Under the pieces are notes generated by a model, which did no database searches, was not told where the DNA came from, and was given only the letters and a program-made list of their open reading frames with translations. Below, piece by piece: positions 51,137 to 59,964 of a DNA stretch of 64,000 nucleotides. The DNA lies in NCBI RefSeq assembly GCF_027980145.1, contig NZ_JAMZNK010000014.1, forward strand, positions 61,693-125,692, written 5' to 3'. The first letter of the stretch is position 1. Each line of letters starts with the position of its first letter. The DNA is from Flavobacterium azizsancarii (GTDB lineage Bacteria; Bacteroidota; Bacteroidia; Flavobacteriales; Flavobacteriaceae). Position numbers and translations under genes: made by a program.

Positions 51137-52060
51137 ATGATAAAAAGAATCAAGCATAGTTTAGAATATCTTGTCGATAAAAGCAGTCGAAACAAAACAT
51201 CTGAAGCAGAAGAAAATTTACTGAATAGTTTTGCTTTAAACGAATATCAAAATTCAGATTGGGATGAAACTTCGATGGGAAATTCGAATCAGGTTTCTCA
51301 AAACATATATGAAAATATTCAACTTAGAATAGGGAAGAAGAAAAGCTTCAATCCTTATGTGAAATATATGGCAGCTGCCAGCATTCTTTTTCTTGTTGGT
51401 TTAGGAATTTTCTATAAGCCAAACGTTACGGCCGAAAAGCAATTATCATTTAAAACGTCAGATATCCCCAAATCTATCGAATTAAGTGACGGCTCGAAAA
51501 TTTATCTGGCAGCAAATTCATTATTTCAGTATCCTGAAAAATTTCAAGGCGGAGAAAGAAAAGTTTCACTACTAAAAGGAAATGCATTTTTTGAAGTTGC
51601 CAAAGACAAAAAGCATCCTTTTATAATTAGTTCCGGCGAAATCAAAACGAGAGTGGTGGGAACTTCATTTCACATTCAGCTTTCAAAATCAAAATGCGAG
51701 GTTATAGTTGTAACCGGAAAAGTCAATGTTTCAGGAAAAGGGCAAAGTGTCGATGTAGTTCCAAATGAAGAAGCTTTGTTTACAGCACAAAAACTAAGTA
51801 AGCAAATGGCTGATAAATCATTTTTGGTCAATTGGTACAATACAGATGTGACGCTGAATCAAACTACATTAAAGCAAGTTATCACGATTTTACAATATAA
51901 ATACGGAGTTTCATTTCAGTACAATAATGAACATGTATTAGCAACGCCGTTAACGGTGTTCATCAAGAAGGACGCATCATTAGAGAATGTTTTAGAACAA
52001 ATTAATTACATCACAAACCTAAAATTCAAAGTTTATGGCGAAATAGTAAAAGTAAATTAA
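51137..52060 (+). CDS. FecR-type anti-sigma factor
   Basis: A 307-residue membrane protein. A cytoplasmic N-terminus (about 1-75) should hold the sigma factor, one membrane helix is KYMAAASILFLVGLGIFYK (about 76-94), and the periplasmic FecR domain (about 105-205) has IELSDGSKIYLAANS, GGERKVSLLKGNAFFEV and RVVGTSFHI. The C-terminal DUF4974 domain (about 235-305) has LKQVITILQYKYG and ends VYGEIVKVN. It receives the signal from the STN domain of the downstream SusC and releases the sigma factor. Confidence 0.95.
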   Translation: MIKRIKHSLEYLVDKSSRNKTSEAEENLLNSFALNEYQNSDWDETSMGNSNQVSQNIYENIQLRIGKKKSFNPYVKYMAAASILFLVGLGIFYKPNVTAEKQLSFKTSDIPKSIELSDGSKIYLAANSLFQYPEKFQGGERKVSLLKGNAFFEVAKDKKHPFIISSGEIKTRVVGTSFHIQLSKSKCEVIVVTGKVNVSGKGQSVDVVPNEEALFTAQKLSKQMADKSFLVNWYNTDVTLNQTTLKQVITILQYKYGVSFQYNNEHVLATPLTVFIKKDASLENVLEQINYITNLKFKVYGEIVKVN

Positions 52061-52134
52061 AAACAAAAAAAGCAGTTGCTGAGAACAACTGCCATTTATA
52101 ATTAAGTATCGTAAAAAAACCAATAACTTAAATC

Positions 52135-55100
52135 ATGTATTTTAAACTTACCTATTTAAATCTAAGGAGAATCGTCTTTTTAGTACTAGCGTTACTGGCC
52201 GTGCAAAGTGGTTACAGTAAAACTAATTTCCCTGAAGAATCAAATGTAAAAAATAAAATAGAAAAAGCAACACTTGTTTCTATTTTTTCAAAACTGAGCG
52301 CCCAAACGGATTATAAATTCAGTTACGGACAGGCTATTATTGCTGATAATGCCACTTACACAGTAAATTACACAAATGAATCTATTGCTTTAATTTTAAG
52401 TGATCTTTCTAAAAAAGCTAATTTCAATTATAATATAAATGGCAAATTAGTTTTAATTCAAAAAACAATAGCCCTTAAAACAATTGTTAATAATGCAGTT
52501 GAAAGAATCAAGATAAAGGGAAAAATTGTTGACGAAAATAAAGTGCCAATTCCTGGTGCCAACGTTATGGAAACTAGTTCTTCTAATTCAGTTGTTTCTG
52601 ATTTCGACGGAATATTTGAAATTACGGTTGGCGAAGGAAAAACAATCGAGGTTTCGTATGTAGGTTATAAAACAAAGACAGTTTCAATTCAAAAAGGTTT
52701 TATGACCATTCAGTTAGAGCCAAATACGGCGGAACTAAATGAGGTTTTGGTTGTAGGTTATGGTAAGCAATCTAAAAAAGATGTTACTGGAGCTGTTACA
52801 CAACTTGAAGCAGCAAATTTTAAGCAAGGAGTTACCATTTCGCCTGATAATTTATTACAGGGAAAAGTGGCCGGAGTTCGTGTAGTAAGTACAAGTGGAG
52901 AACCGGGAGCAGGAGTAAACGTTACGATTCGTGGAGTTGGATCGATCAGAAGCGGAAGCACACCTTTGTTTGTTGTAGATGGTGTTCCGTTGGCAAATGA
53001 TGATGTGAGCCCTTCAGGAAGTAATGTTGGTTTTGGATCTTCATCTGCAAAAAATCCTTTGAACTTTTTGAACAGCAGTGATATCGAATCGATTACCGTT
53101 CTTAAAGATGCGTCTGCAGCAGCAATTTACGGTGCAAGAGGATCTAACGGAGTTGTTTTGGTAACGACTAAAAAAGGATCTAAAGGCGAGGGAACTTTGA
53201 CATTTGATACCTATACAGGACTTTCGACTGTAGCTAATAAACTGGATGTTTTAAGTGCAAGTCAATATAGAGGCGCTATTAAAGAACCTGCTTTTGATCA
53301 TGGCGGAAACACTGATTGGCAGGACGTAATTTACAGAACGGCAGTTACAAAAAACAACGCACTGTCTTTCTCTAAGCAAACAGAGTCAGGAAATTATTAT
53401 GCTTCTGTGGCTCAAATGGATCAGGAAGGTATTATCCGAAATAGTAATTTCAAACGTATGTCGGGTAGAATTAATGCTGCCGAATCTTTTCTTGATAACA
53501 AACGTTTGAAAGTAAAAGTAAATCTTACGGCTAGTGAAACCAAAGATGATGGTGTTCCTACTAGTGATGACGGTGGTTCAAACGGTCAGTTGATTGTACA
53601 TACTTTAATGGCAAACCCAACACGATCAGTTTATGATGCTAACGGAAAGTTTACCAACTTTAACATGAATGCGCATTATAATCCTGCTTATTTATTAAGC
53701 ATCTATGAGGACCAAACACGTACGTTGAGAGTTTTAGGAAATCTTGAGGCTTCGTTAAGAATTGTTGACGGATTAGAATATAAACTAAACATTGGTATCG
53801 ATCGTTCTACGGCTGAAAGAAACACAACAATTTATCCAAACGTAACCGATTTAAATCCAAAAGGAAAATACGTTCAGAATAATTTAGATTCTAAGAACTC
53901 TCTGATCGAGCACTATTTAACGTATAATCTGGCTTTGGATAAACAGAAATTTGAAGTTTTGGGAGGTTTCTCTTATCAAAAATTTGAAAGATCAGGTACA
54001 AGTTTCAGTATTGACGGAATCGCTGCGCAGGGAGCTGGCATTAAGCCATCTATTAATCCTGGTTTTGCTGGAATACAGTCTGGAACTACCGGATATGCTC
54101 AGGAAAATGAGTTACAATCTTATTTTGGAAGAATCAACTATACATTCAACAATAAATACCTTCTTACAGCTTCGATGAGAGCAGATGGTTCGACTCGTTT
54201 TGGTGATAATAACAAATACGGTTACTTCCCATCAGCTGCGTTAGGATGGAATATTTCCAGAGAAAGTTTCTTAGAAAATGTAGCTGCAATAAACAACTTA
54301 AAGTTAAGAGCAAGTTGGGGACAGACTGGAAATCAAGAAGTTCAGAACAAACTTACTAAAGCAAGTTATTCCTTATCAGGTCCGGATGGATATTATTTAT
54401 ATGATGATTTGAATCTTGTAAACGGAGTTTCTGTAACCAGAACAGCAAATCCTGATTTAAAATGGGAAGTAGTTACACAATACAATTTAGGTTTAGATTT
54501 TAATTTATGGGGTGATAAGTTGTACGGAACTCTTGATTATTTCAACAAAACAACTACAGATGCGATCTTAAACGTTCCGTCAAGTCCTTTGAAACCTACA
54601 ACGACTGTATGGACGAATATCGATGGAAAAATTGTGAACAAAGGTTTTGAGTTTATGTTAGGCTCAAAGTTAGTAGATACTAAAAACTTTAGCTGGAACA
54701 TCGATATGAACGGTGCAACATTAAAAAATAAAATCGAAGATTTGCCGGTTTCAGAAATCTTAACAGGAACGATTTCAGGGCCCGGACAATCCGGAGTAAA
54801 TGCTAACATTTACAAAAGTGGTTATGCGGCAGGTTCGTTTTATTTGTTAGAGCATATTGGTTTTGACAGTAAAGGCGGAAATATTTTTAAAGATCAAAAC
54901 GGAGATGGTAAAATCGACAACAGCGACAGAATTATTATCGAAGGAGCATTGCCAACTTTTTATTATGGTTTCAATAGCGATATGAGATACAAGAACTTTA
55001 CATTCTCATTCTCTATTATTGGTCAAACAGGAGGTTATTTGTTGAATAATACAGGACTTAATGCATTAAACATAAATAACTTGGCATCTGACCGAAATGT

Positions 55101-55419
55101 AGCTACAGGTTATTATGAGTCTGGAGCAAATGCAGCAAACTCGCCAATTTTATCGACATTATTCTTAGAGAAATCAGATTTTATCAGATTGAATACAGCG
55201 CGTATTGGTTATAATTTTGATCTAAAAGGAGTGAACTGGTTAAATGGATTGACTCTTTATATTACAGGCCAAAACTTAATTACAATTACAAACTATACAG
55301 GTTACGACCCATTAATCAACAGCCCAAAATCAAGTGGAGGAAACCAATCTATTGGTATTGATTACGCTAGTTACCCAACTTCCAGAACGTTCAGTTTCGG
55401 AGCAACTTTAAAATTATAA
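52135..55419 (+). CDS. SusC-type TonB-dependent transporter with STN signalling domain
   Basis: A 1094-residue protein. Signal peptide (FLVLALLAVQSGYSK), then an STN domain (about 40-115), the part that touches FecR. CarboxypepD_reg-like domain about 125-205 (PIPGANVMETSSSN). The TonB-box/plug junction is NEVLVVGYGKQSKKDVTGAV, and the plug has ITVLKDASAAAIYGARGSNGV. The barrel ends SFGATLKL. Together with the ECF sigma/FecR pair upstream this is a complete self-signalling importer. No degradative enzyme is encoded in the same unit, so substrate must be inferred from nearby T9SS hydrolases (beta-1,3-glucan or chitin-type oligomers), which is weak evidence. Confidence 0.95.
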   Translation: MYFKLTYLNLRRIVFLVLALLAVQSGYSKTNFPEESNVKNKIEKATLVSIFSKLSAQTDYKFSYGQAIIADNATYTVNYTNESIALILSDLSKKANFNYNINGKLVLIQKTIALKTIVNNAVERIKIKGKIVDENKVPIPGANVMETSSSNSVVSDFDGIFEITVGEGKTIEVSYVGYKTKTVSIQKGFMTIQLEPNTAELNEVLVVGYGKQSKKDVTGAVTQLEAANFKQGVTISPDNLLQGKVAGVRVVSTSGEPGAGVNVTIRGVGSIRSGSTPLFVVDGVPLANDDVSPSGSNVGFGSSSAKNPLNFLNSSDIESITVLKDASAAAIYGARGSNGVVLVTTKKGSKGEGTLTFDTYTGLSTVANKLDVLSASQYRGAIKEPAFDHGGNTDWQDVIYRTAVTKNNALSFSKQTESGNYYASVAQMDQEGIIRNSNFKRMSGRINAAESFLDNKRLKVKVNLTASETKDDGVPTSDDGGSNGQLIVHTLMANPTRSVYDANGKFTNFNMNAHYNPAYLLSIYEDQTRTLRVLGNLEASLRIVDGLEYKLNIGIDRSTAERNTTIYPNVTDLNPKGKYVQNNLDSKNSLIEHYLTYNLALDKQKFEVLGGFSYQKFERSGTSFSIDGIAAQGAGIKPSINPGFAGIQSGTTGYAQENELQSYFGRINYTFNNKYLLTASMRADGSTRFGDNNKYGYFPSAALGWNISRESFLENVAAINNLKLRASWGQTGNQEVQNKLTKASYSLSGPDGYYLYDDLNLVNGVSVTRTANPDLKWEVVTQYNLGLDFNLWGDKLYGTLDYFNKTTTDAILNVPSSPLKPTTTVWTNIDGKIVNKGFEFMLGSKLVDTKNFSWNIDMNGATLKNKIEDLPVSEILTGTISGPGQSGVNANIYKSGYAAGSFYLLEHIGFDSKGGNIFKDQNGDGKIDNSDRIIIEGALPTFYYGFNSDMRYKNFTFSFSIIGQTGGYLLNNTGLNALNINNLASDRNVATGYYESGANAANSPILSTLFLEKSDFIRLNTARIGYNFDLKGVNWLNGLTLYITGQNLITITNYTGYDPLINSPKSSGGNQSIGIDYASYPTSRTFSFGATLKL

Positions 55420-55422
55420 ATA

Positions 55423-57195
55423 ATGAAGACAAAAACATTTTTCAGCATAAAAATCATAACAATATTCTCTTTTATTTTTCTCTTAAACAGCTGTACAGAT
55501 CTTAATGAAGTTGTGTTGGATGAAAAACTGGGAACTGACGCTACAGATCCTGCCGGTGCCCTTGCTGCGGCTTATGACAGACTTGGAGACGGAACTTTTG
55601 TAGATCACGGCGCTATTTTTGCCATGCAGGAATATACTACAGATGAAGCTATTTTACCAACTCGCGGAAGCGACTGGGGAGATGGTGGAAAATGGAGGGA
55701 CATGCATGAATTTACATGGACTTCAAGTAATGCGATCATAGTGGATAACTGGAATTTATTGACAAACGGAATTACTCGTTCTTTAACTGCAATTAAGTCT
55801 GCACAAGAAAGTACTTTTCCTGAAAAGGCATTATTTTTGGCTGAATCAAAAGCGCTTTTAGCTTATTATACATACACGACATTAGATTTGTACGGACAAG
55901 CTCCATCCAGAGATCCGTTGAATGTAGATGCGCCTTTGCAAATTTTGAAAGCAGAGACTGAGATCGACAAATTAATTACGGATGTTGAAGCTTTAATACC
56001 AAACTTGGCTGATATTGGTACACAAAGAACACACCACGGAAGATTTACCAAACAAGCGGCTTATGCTTTTTTAAGCACAATGTATCTAAATCGTGCTGTT
56101 TTTAAAGACCGTTATAATGCTGCATCCAGTTTCAATTTTAATGAACCGGCTGTTACCGGAAGCACAGGAACAGATATGGATCGTGTTATTTATTATACAT
56201 CACTACTAATCGATTCAGGAAAATATAGTTTAGAAAGTGATTTTTTCAAAAACTTTGCAAGAGACAACGATAATGGTAAAGAACTTATTTTCGCAATTTC
56301 TCAAAAAATAGATTATATCCGTAACGGTTCTAACAGTTTTGCTTATGTGTGTATGGAGCGTAACCAGAGAACATCTGCTGCAAACAGAGGGACAAATGCT
56401 GCCTGTACAACTCCTGAATTTTACGCAACCTGGGACGGTAATCACGATGATCCAAGATTCGAGCAGCATTATCAATATGCTGATGGTACTTGGTTTATGA
56501 ATGATGGCACAGATGTAAGTGTTCCTGCAACAGACATTATACCTAAAAGCAGCCCGGCACTGCCTTGGTTCCATTTTAATAGAGGAATTCAGGCCGGACT
56601 TCAATACGGACCAATATTATTGCCTTCAGGATCTCTTGAAATGATAGGTAACCGTATCAAAGTTTCTCCATTAGTTATGGAAAAAAGTACGGGTACAAGA
56701 ATGAATTTTACGCCATCATTGACATTTGCAGATCCAACTAAATCTGTATTTGCTCAAAACGAAATCAATCAGGGAGCTCGTGTTTTTAAATATGAATTTG
56801 ATCCTGAAGGAGGAAATGGTAACAGTAATGTCGACATTCCGTTGTTCCGTTTAGGAGGAATTTATGCCATGAGAGCTGAGGCCTATTTTAGAAAAGGAAA
56901 CGGTGGTCTTGCTATGATCGATCTTAATAAACTGCGTACAAGCAGAAAAAGAGAATCATTATTCGGAAGCGCTACAGGAAAAGCACTTACTTCATTAGAC
57001 TCACAGCAATTGTATAAAGAATTAGGTTTCGAATTGTACTGGGAATTACAAAGAAGACCACAAAGTATACGTTTTGGAAAATTTGATTTACCAGGAACTG
57101 CAAAATCTGCTTCTCAACCCTTTAGAAGAGTATTTCCAATTCCACAAACGGTTATCGATCAAAAGTTTTTCAAACAAAATCAAGGTTACAATTAA
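55423..57195 (+). CDS. SusD/RagB family outer-membrane lipoprotein
   Basis: A 590-residue lipoprotein (signal ending FLLNSCTDLNE, Cys about residue 24), starting four bases after the susC stop. SusD features include AAAYDRLGDGTFVDHG near the N-terminus, ESKALLAYYTYTTLDLYGQ in the TPR region, GGIYAMRAEAYFRKGNGGLA and the final ELGFELYWELQRRPQSIRFG with FPIPQTVIDQ. It is longer than the SusD at 14437, so it probably binds a different glycan. A strong terminator follows, ending the sigma-fecR-susC-susD unit. Confidence 0.95.
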   Translation: MKTKTFFSIKIITIFSFIFLLNSCTDLNEVVLDEKLGTDATDPAGALAAAYDRLGDGTFVDHGAIFAMQEYTTDEAILPTRGSDWGDGGKWRDMHEFTWTSSNAIIVDNWNLLTNGITRSLTAIKSAQESTFPEKALFLAESKALLAYYTYTTLDLYGQAPSRDPLNVDAPLQILKAETEIDKLITDVEALIPNLADIGTQRTHHGRFTKQAAYAFLSTMYLNRAVFKDRYNAASSFNFNEPAVTGSTGTDMDRVIYYTSLLIDSGKYSLESDFFKNFARDNDNGKELIFAISQKIDYIRNGSNSFAYVCMERNQRTSAANRGTNAACTTPEFYATWDGNHDDPRFEQHYQYADGTWFMNDGTDVSVPATDIIPKSSPALPWFHFNRGIQAGLQYGPILLPSGSLEMIGNRIKVSPLVMEKSTGTRMNFTPSLTFADPTKSVFAQNEINQGARVFKYEFDPEGGNGNSNVDIPLFRLGGIYAMRAEAYFRKGNGGLAMIDLNKLRTSRKRESLFGSATGKALTSLDSQQLYKELGFELYWELQRRPQSIRFGKFDLPGTAKSASQPFRRVFPIPQTVIDQKFFKQNQGYN

Positions 57196-57230
57196 AGTTT
57201 TGTGTTAGTTTATTTTTTTTTTACAAAGAG

Positions 57231-57258
57231 CCTGTTTCGAAAGAGACAGGTTTTTTTT
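57231..57258 (+). terminator. Rho-independent terminator after the second susD
   Basis: CCTGTTTC-gaaa-GAGACAGG (one G-U pair, GNRA-like tetraloop) followed by T8, 35 bases past the stop. Confidence 0.9.
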
Positions 57259-57580
57259 ATGAAGAAATAGTAGTACTTAAAAATCATTATCTTCAGCTTT
57301 GTGATTTTTCCTTCGCTCGGAAAGACAATATTGTGGTTAAAATGTAAAACGAAAAAATTATTCTTAACAATCATAATTGCCAGCTTTGTCTTTTGTGTTT
57401 TTTTTTTTTTTTTGTTTCATTTTGTATTGATGCTTAGATAGTTATAATGTAAAAATTGAATGAGATATTATAAGAGTCGAAAGGCATTCTATAACTAAAT
57501 TTGAGAGTAATTCTCATATTCTGAAGTGAAAATTACAGAGAGTAAAAAGTATACATAACACAATTCAAAAATAAAATAAA
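57259..57580. other. Gene-free gap with a repeat fragment and a T16 tract
   Basis: Between the terminator and the next gene I see only a short family 1 remnant (GTGATTTTTCCTTCGCTCGGAAAGACAA, 57301-57328) and a homopolymer of 16 T at 57398-57413. The last 130 bases should hold the promoter of the SpoIIAA-like gene. Confidence 0.6.
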
Positions 57581-57955
57581 ATGATACATCAAATTGATAC
57601 AACAGACAATATTGTAGCTTTTAGAGCATTAGCAGAAGTAACTAAAGAAGATTTTCTATCTGCCGTTGTTCCGGCTGTAGAACATTTAGTAAAACAAACC
57701 AATGAAATCAACTTTTTGCTGGTGCTCGATACAGACATTAAGAATTTTACCGCTGGCGCATGGTTAGAAGATGCTTTGTTAGGATTAAAACATCTGGGAA
57801 AATGGAATAGGGCAGCAATAGTTACAGATTCTGATGAGATAATTACTTTCACAAACGGATTTAGTTATGTAGTTCCTGGAGAATTTAAAGGTTTTAAAAA
57901 GCTAGATTTTAATAAAGCCCTCAATTGGGCCGAAGGAAATATACAGGTCAAATAA
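57581..57955 (+). CDS. SpoIIAA-like (STAS-fold) protein
   Basis: A 124-residue cytoplasmic protein of the SpoIIAA-like family (Pfam DUF3478 type). The pattern is an N-terminal strand pair (NIVAFRALAEVTKEDFLSAV), then INFLLVLDTDIKNFTAGAWLED, a KHLGKWNRAAIVTDSDEI segment typical of this family, and a C-terminal FKKLDFNKALNWAEG. The fold is STAS-like, but the phosphorylatable Ser of true anti-anti-sigma factors is not evident. Members are frequent in stress-related neighbourhoods, and a role in lipid or membrane interaction has been suggested. Monocistronic here. Confidence 0.82.
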   Translation: MIHQIDTTDNIVAFRALAEVTKEDFLSAVVPAVEHLVKQTNEINFLLVLDTDIKNFTAGAWLEDALLGLKHLGKWNRAAIVTDSDEIITFTNGFSYVVPGEFKGFKKLDFNKALNWAEGNIQVK

Positions 57956-58075
57956 TCCTGTTAGTTTGGTATGCGCTTATAGATTGATTTTGATTGAAGT
58001 AACTTAATTCAGATGTCGGCTTTAAATTGAGATTGGTTTATATATTACCCCATTTTAATTAAAAAAATCAACATT

Positions 58076-58477
58076 ATGAAAAATTTACTTTTAGCCTTTG
58101 CAATGATCTTGTTTTCAGGAACGGCAATGGCGCAGCAAACGTCACAAAAAAAGAGCACTACAAAAATAGTATCAGATCCCACTGCGAATCCTATTCGTAT
58201 TGATACAGTAAAAAGTAAAGTAGTTGCTAAGAAAAATAGTTCGCATAAAGTGGGAACCGGAAAGAAACAAGAAGCAAATACGACAAAAATAGTATCTGAT
58301 CCAACCGCTAATCCTGTACGTTTAGATACTGTAAAAAATCCTGGAGCTTCTAAAAAAAGTACGGCACAAAAAGTAGGAACCGGTAAAAAACAACAATCCA
58401 ATACAACAAAAATAGTATCAGATCCTACAGCAAATCCTGTTCACTTGGATACCATAAAAAATCCAATTAAAAAATAG
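58076..58477 (+). CDS. Exported basic repeat protein with three 41-residue units
   Basis: A 133-residue protein with a signal peptide (ending GTAMAQ). The mature part is almost only three tandem units of 41 residues (123 bases), starting at residues 28, 69 and 110. Each reads TTKIVSDPTANP-(I/V)-(R/H)-(I/L)-DT-(V/I)-K, and the first two continue with a Lys-rich linker ending KVGTGKKQ. No known domain is recognised. The DNA is repetitive too, but synonymous positions differ between units (for example GATCCCACT, GATCCAACC, GATCCTACA), which argues for selection on the protein. A reverse-strand open frame (58045-58401) is a shadow. Function unknown; periplasmic or secreted. Confidence 0.75.
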   Translation: MKNLLLAFAMILFSGTAMAQQTSQKKSTTKIVSDPTANPIRIDTVKSKVVAKKNSSHKVGTGKKQEANTTKIVSDPTANPVRLDTVKNPGASKKSTAQKVGTGKKQQSNTTKIVSDPTANPVHLDTIKNPIKK

Positions 58478-58501
58478 TCAGGATATTTTTTTACGATTCT
58501 A

Positions 58502-58532
58502 AAGGTTGCCGGAAAAAGGCAGCCTTTTTTTT
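58502..58532 (+). terminator. Rho-independent terminator after the repeat protein
   Basis: AAGGTTGCC / GGCAGCCTT (one G-U pair) with T8 tail, 25 bases past the stop. Confidence 0.85.
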
Positions 58533-58575
58533 CGTCAGTTTAGGAAATTATCCTTCTATTCAGATCAAAAAAATA

Positions 58576-58635
58576 GGCCACGAATTCGCGAATCTTTATA
58601 GCTGATGATGTAGCATAATTCGTGAATTGGTGGCC
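58576..58635. repeat. Palindrome GGCCACGAATTCGCGAAT (family 3)
   Basis: Arms 58576-58593 and ATTCGTGAATTGGTGGCC (58618-58635) pair with few mismatches around a 24-base centre; close relative of the element at 25395-25454. It lies between two converging genes. Confidence 0.7.
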
Positions 58636-58679
58636 AACAAATATTTCTTTTATTCATTAGTATAGAGTTTCAACAAAGA

Positions 58680-58961
58680 TTAGTGATTATATTCAATACC
58701 ACTACTGTCATTAATTTCTCTTTTTGCTTTTGCAACTTTAGTAAATTGTTTGTAACATGCTGAAGCTAATAATGGCAATGCAAGACCGCCAATAACAGCA
58801 GCAGCATTATTTTGTCCAACTTTTTTTAGAACTGCACCTATTAATAATGAGCTTACTCCGGCACAAACTAATTGTTTCGCAGAAAGGTTTGGTATTGCGT
58901 TGCTTGTTTTTTCAGGCGTTATTCCGTGTAATAATGGATCTATAAAATTTAAATTTTCCAT
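58680..58961 (-). CDS. Small membrane protein of unknown function
   Basis: A 93-residue protein with two probable membrane segments: LVCAGVSSLLIGAVLKKVG (about 31-49) and AAAVIGGLALPLLASACY (about 53-70). The N-terminus is polar and the tail is Lys/Asp-rich. I do not recognise a family. It is 28 bases downstream of the 132-residue membrane protein gene on the same strand, so the two likely form an operon. The context is a group of small stress-type genes next to a catalase. Confidence 0.6.
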   Translation of the reverse strand: MENLNFIDPLLHGITPEKTSNAIPNLSAKQLVCAGVSSLLIGAVLKKVGQNNAAAVIGGLALPLLASACYKQFTKVAKAKREINDSSGIEYNH

Positions 58962-58989
58962 GAGTTTTCAATTTATTTAGTTATACTTT

Positions 58990-59388
58990 TTATGTAGATA
59001 GCTTTTCGCCATCAGTTTCGTTTTCAATTTTTTCAATTTCGACTTTTTCTTTTTTAATAGCCTGTCTTAGCAAAGCAAAAAGACTCATATAGACGTTCGC
59101 TATAAAAACAAGCGAAAATCCTGCCAGAATGTAGCCACGCCAATCATTTAGTAAAAGTTTATAATTACAAAAGATCAAAAAAGCAATTGTGACATAATGA
59201 CTAAAACAATATTCGCACGTAAAAAGATAAAAAACCTTTCTGGACAAAAGAGTCCTGTCGTTTTTCGAATGTTTTATGCACCATTCACGAGGTTCCTTAA
59301 AAATTTCTTCATGCGTTACAGTCCAACTAATGCAGGCTATCGGAATAGCCAGAACAAATAACCAGATGATTTGAATTGTGATCTCCAT
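58990..59388 (-). CDS. Membrane protein with CEYC motif, unknown function
   Basis: A 132-residue protein with three likely membrane helices (about 5-22, 64-80 and 88-108) and a soluble segment between the first two ending in FTCEYCFSHY (about 56-65). A CxxC pair at a membrane edge followed by aromatic residues resembles DUF1360-type small membrane proteins, but the match is uncertain. The C-terminus is charged (KKEKVEIEKIENETDGEK). Probably first gene of a two-gene minus-strand operon. Confidence 0.6.
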   Translation of the reverse strand: MEITIQIIWLFVLAIPIACISWTVTHEEIFKEPREWCIKHSKNDRTLLSRKVFYLFTCEYCFSHYVTIAFLIFCNYKLLLNDWRGYILAGFSLVFIANVYMSLFALLRQAIKKEKVEIEKIENETDGEKLST

Positions 59389-59520
59389 GATAAAAAAGCA
59401 TTTTCTAAGTCGATTTTAATTTATTCAAATTATAAAAATTAAAATTACTGCAATTCAATCCATTACCATTATATAGTTATACTTTTTTATTATAGAATTC
59501 CATATCAAATTCTAATTTAC

Positions 59521-59555
59521 AAAAAATAACCGTTAAGTTCAAATCCTTAACGGTT
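59521..59555 (-). terminator. Terminator of the acidic-protein gene
   Basis: AACCGTTAAG / CTTAACGGTT perfect 10-bp stem at 59528-59555, with A6 just to its left, giving a T tract on the minus strand, 25 bases after the stop at 59581. Confidence 0.85.
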
Positions 59556-59580
59556 CTCTAACTAAAATATGTCATAATGT

Positions 59581-59943
59581 CTAGAAATTTTCCGGATTAG
59601 TGCTCGGAAATGGATCGTGTGAAACTTCATCCAGATCTAAATCGTCATCATCTTCATCTGAATCATCATCATCAAGATCACCATCTTTCTCCAGCGAATC
59701 GTCTAAATCTTCCGGATCCTGATCGTTTGTAATTTGATCTTCGCCATTAAGAATTGGTTCTTCGCCGGGATTGTTTTCATTTCGATTATAATCGTTAGTC
59801 TGATGATTAACATCATCTATATATTCGTCATGATTTTCATATTTCTTATCCTGATAGTTATTCTCTTTGTCGATAAGAGTATCTAAGTCCTGATTAAAAT
59901 CACGATTTTCTCTACCGTAATTTTGGTTGCTTCCATTTTCCAT
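59581..59943 (-). CDS. Highly acidic low-complexity protein
   Basis: A 120-residue soluble protein that is mostly Asp, Glu, Asn and Gln. A patch at about 89-107 is nearly pure Asp/Glu with a few Ser and Leu. There are no hydrophobic segments and no recognised domain, so it is probably intrinsically disordered. It follows the 49-residue Lys-rich protein gene by 21 bases on the same strand. The opposite charges of the two products raise the possibility that they bind each other or nucleic acid; this is inference. Similar acidic small proteins are common near stress genes in Flavobacterium. Confidence 0.65.
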   Translation of the reverse strand: MENGSNQNYGRENRDFNQDLDTLIDKENNYQDKKYENHDEYIDDVNHQTNDYNRNENNPGEEPILNGEDQITNDQDPEDLDDSLEKDGDLDDDDSDEDDDDLDLDEVSHDPFPSTNPENF

Positions 59944-59964
59944 ATTTATATACTTTAGAATTAA

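Noticed and set aside
58045..58401. 118-codon minus-strand frame opposite the repeat protein
   Set aside because: It mirrors the tandem repeats of the plus-strand gene; the plus frame has a signal peptide, an upstream gap and a terminator, the minus frame has none.
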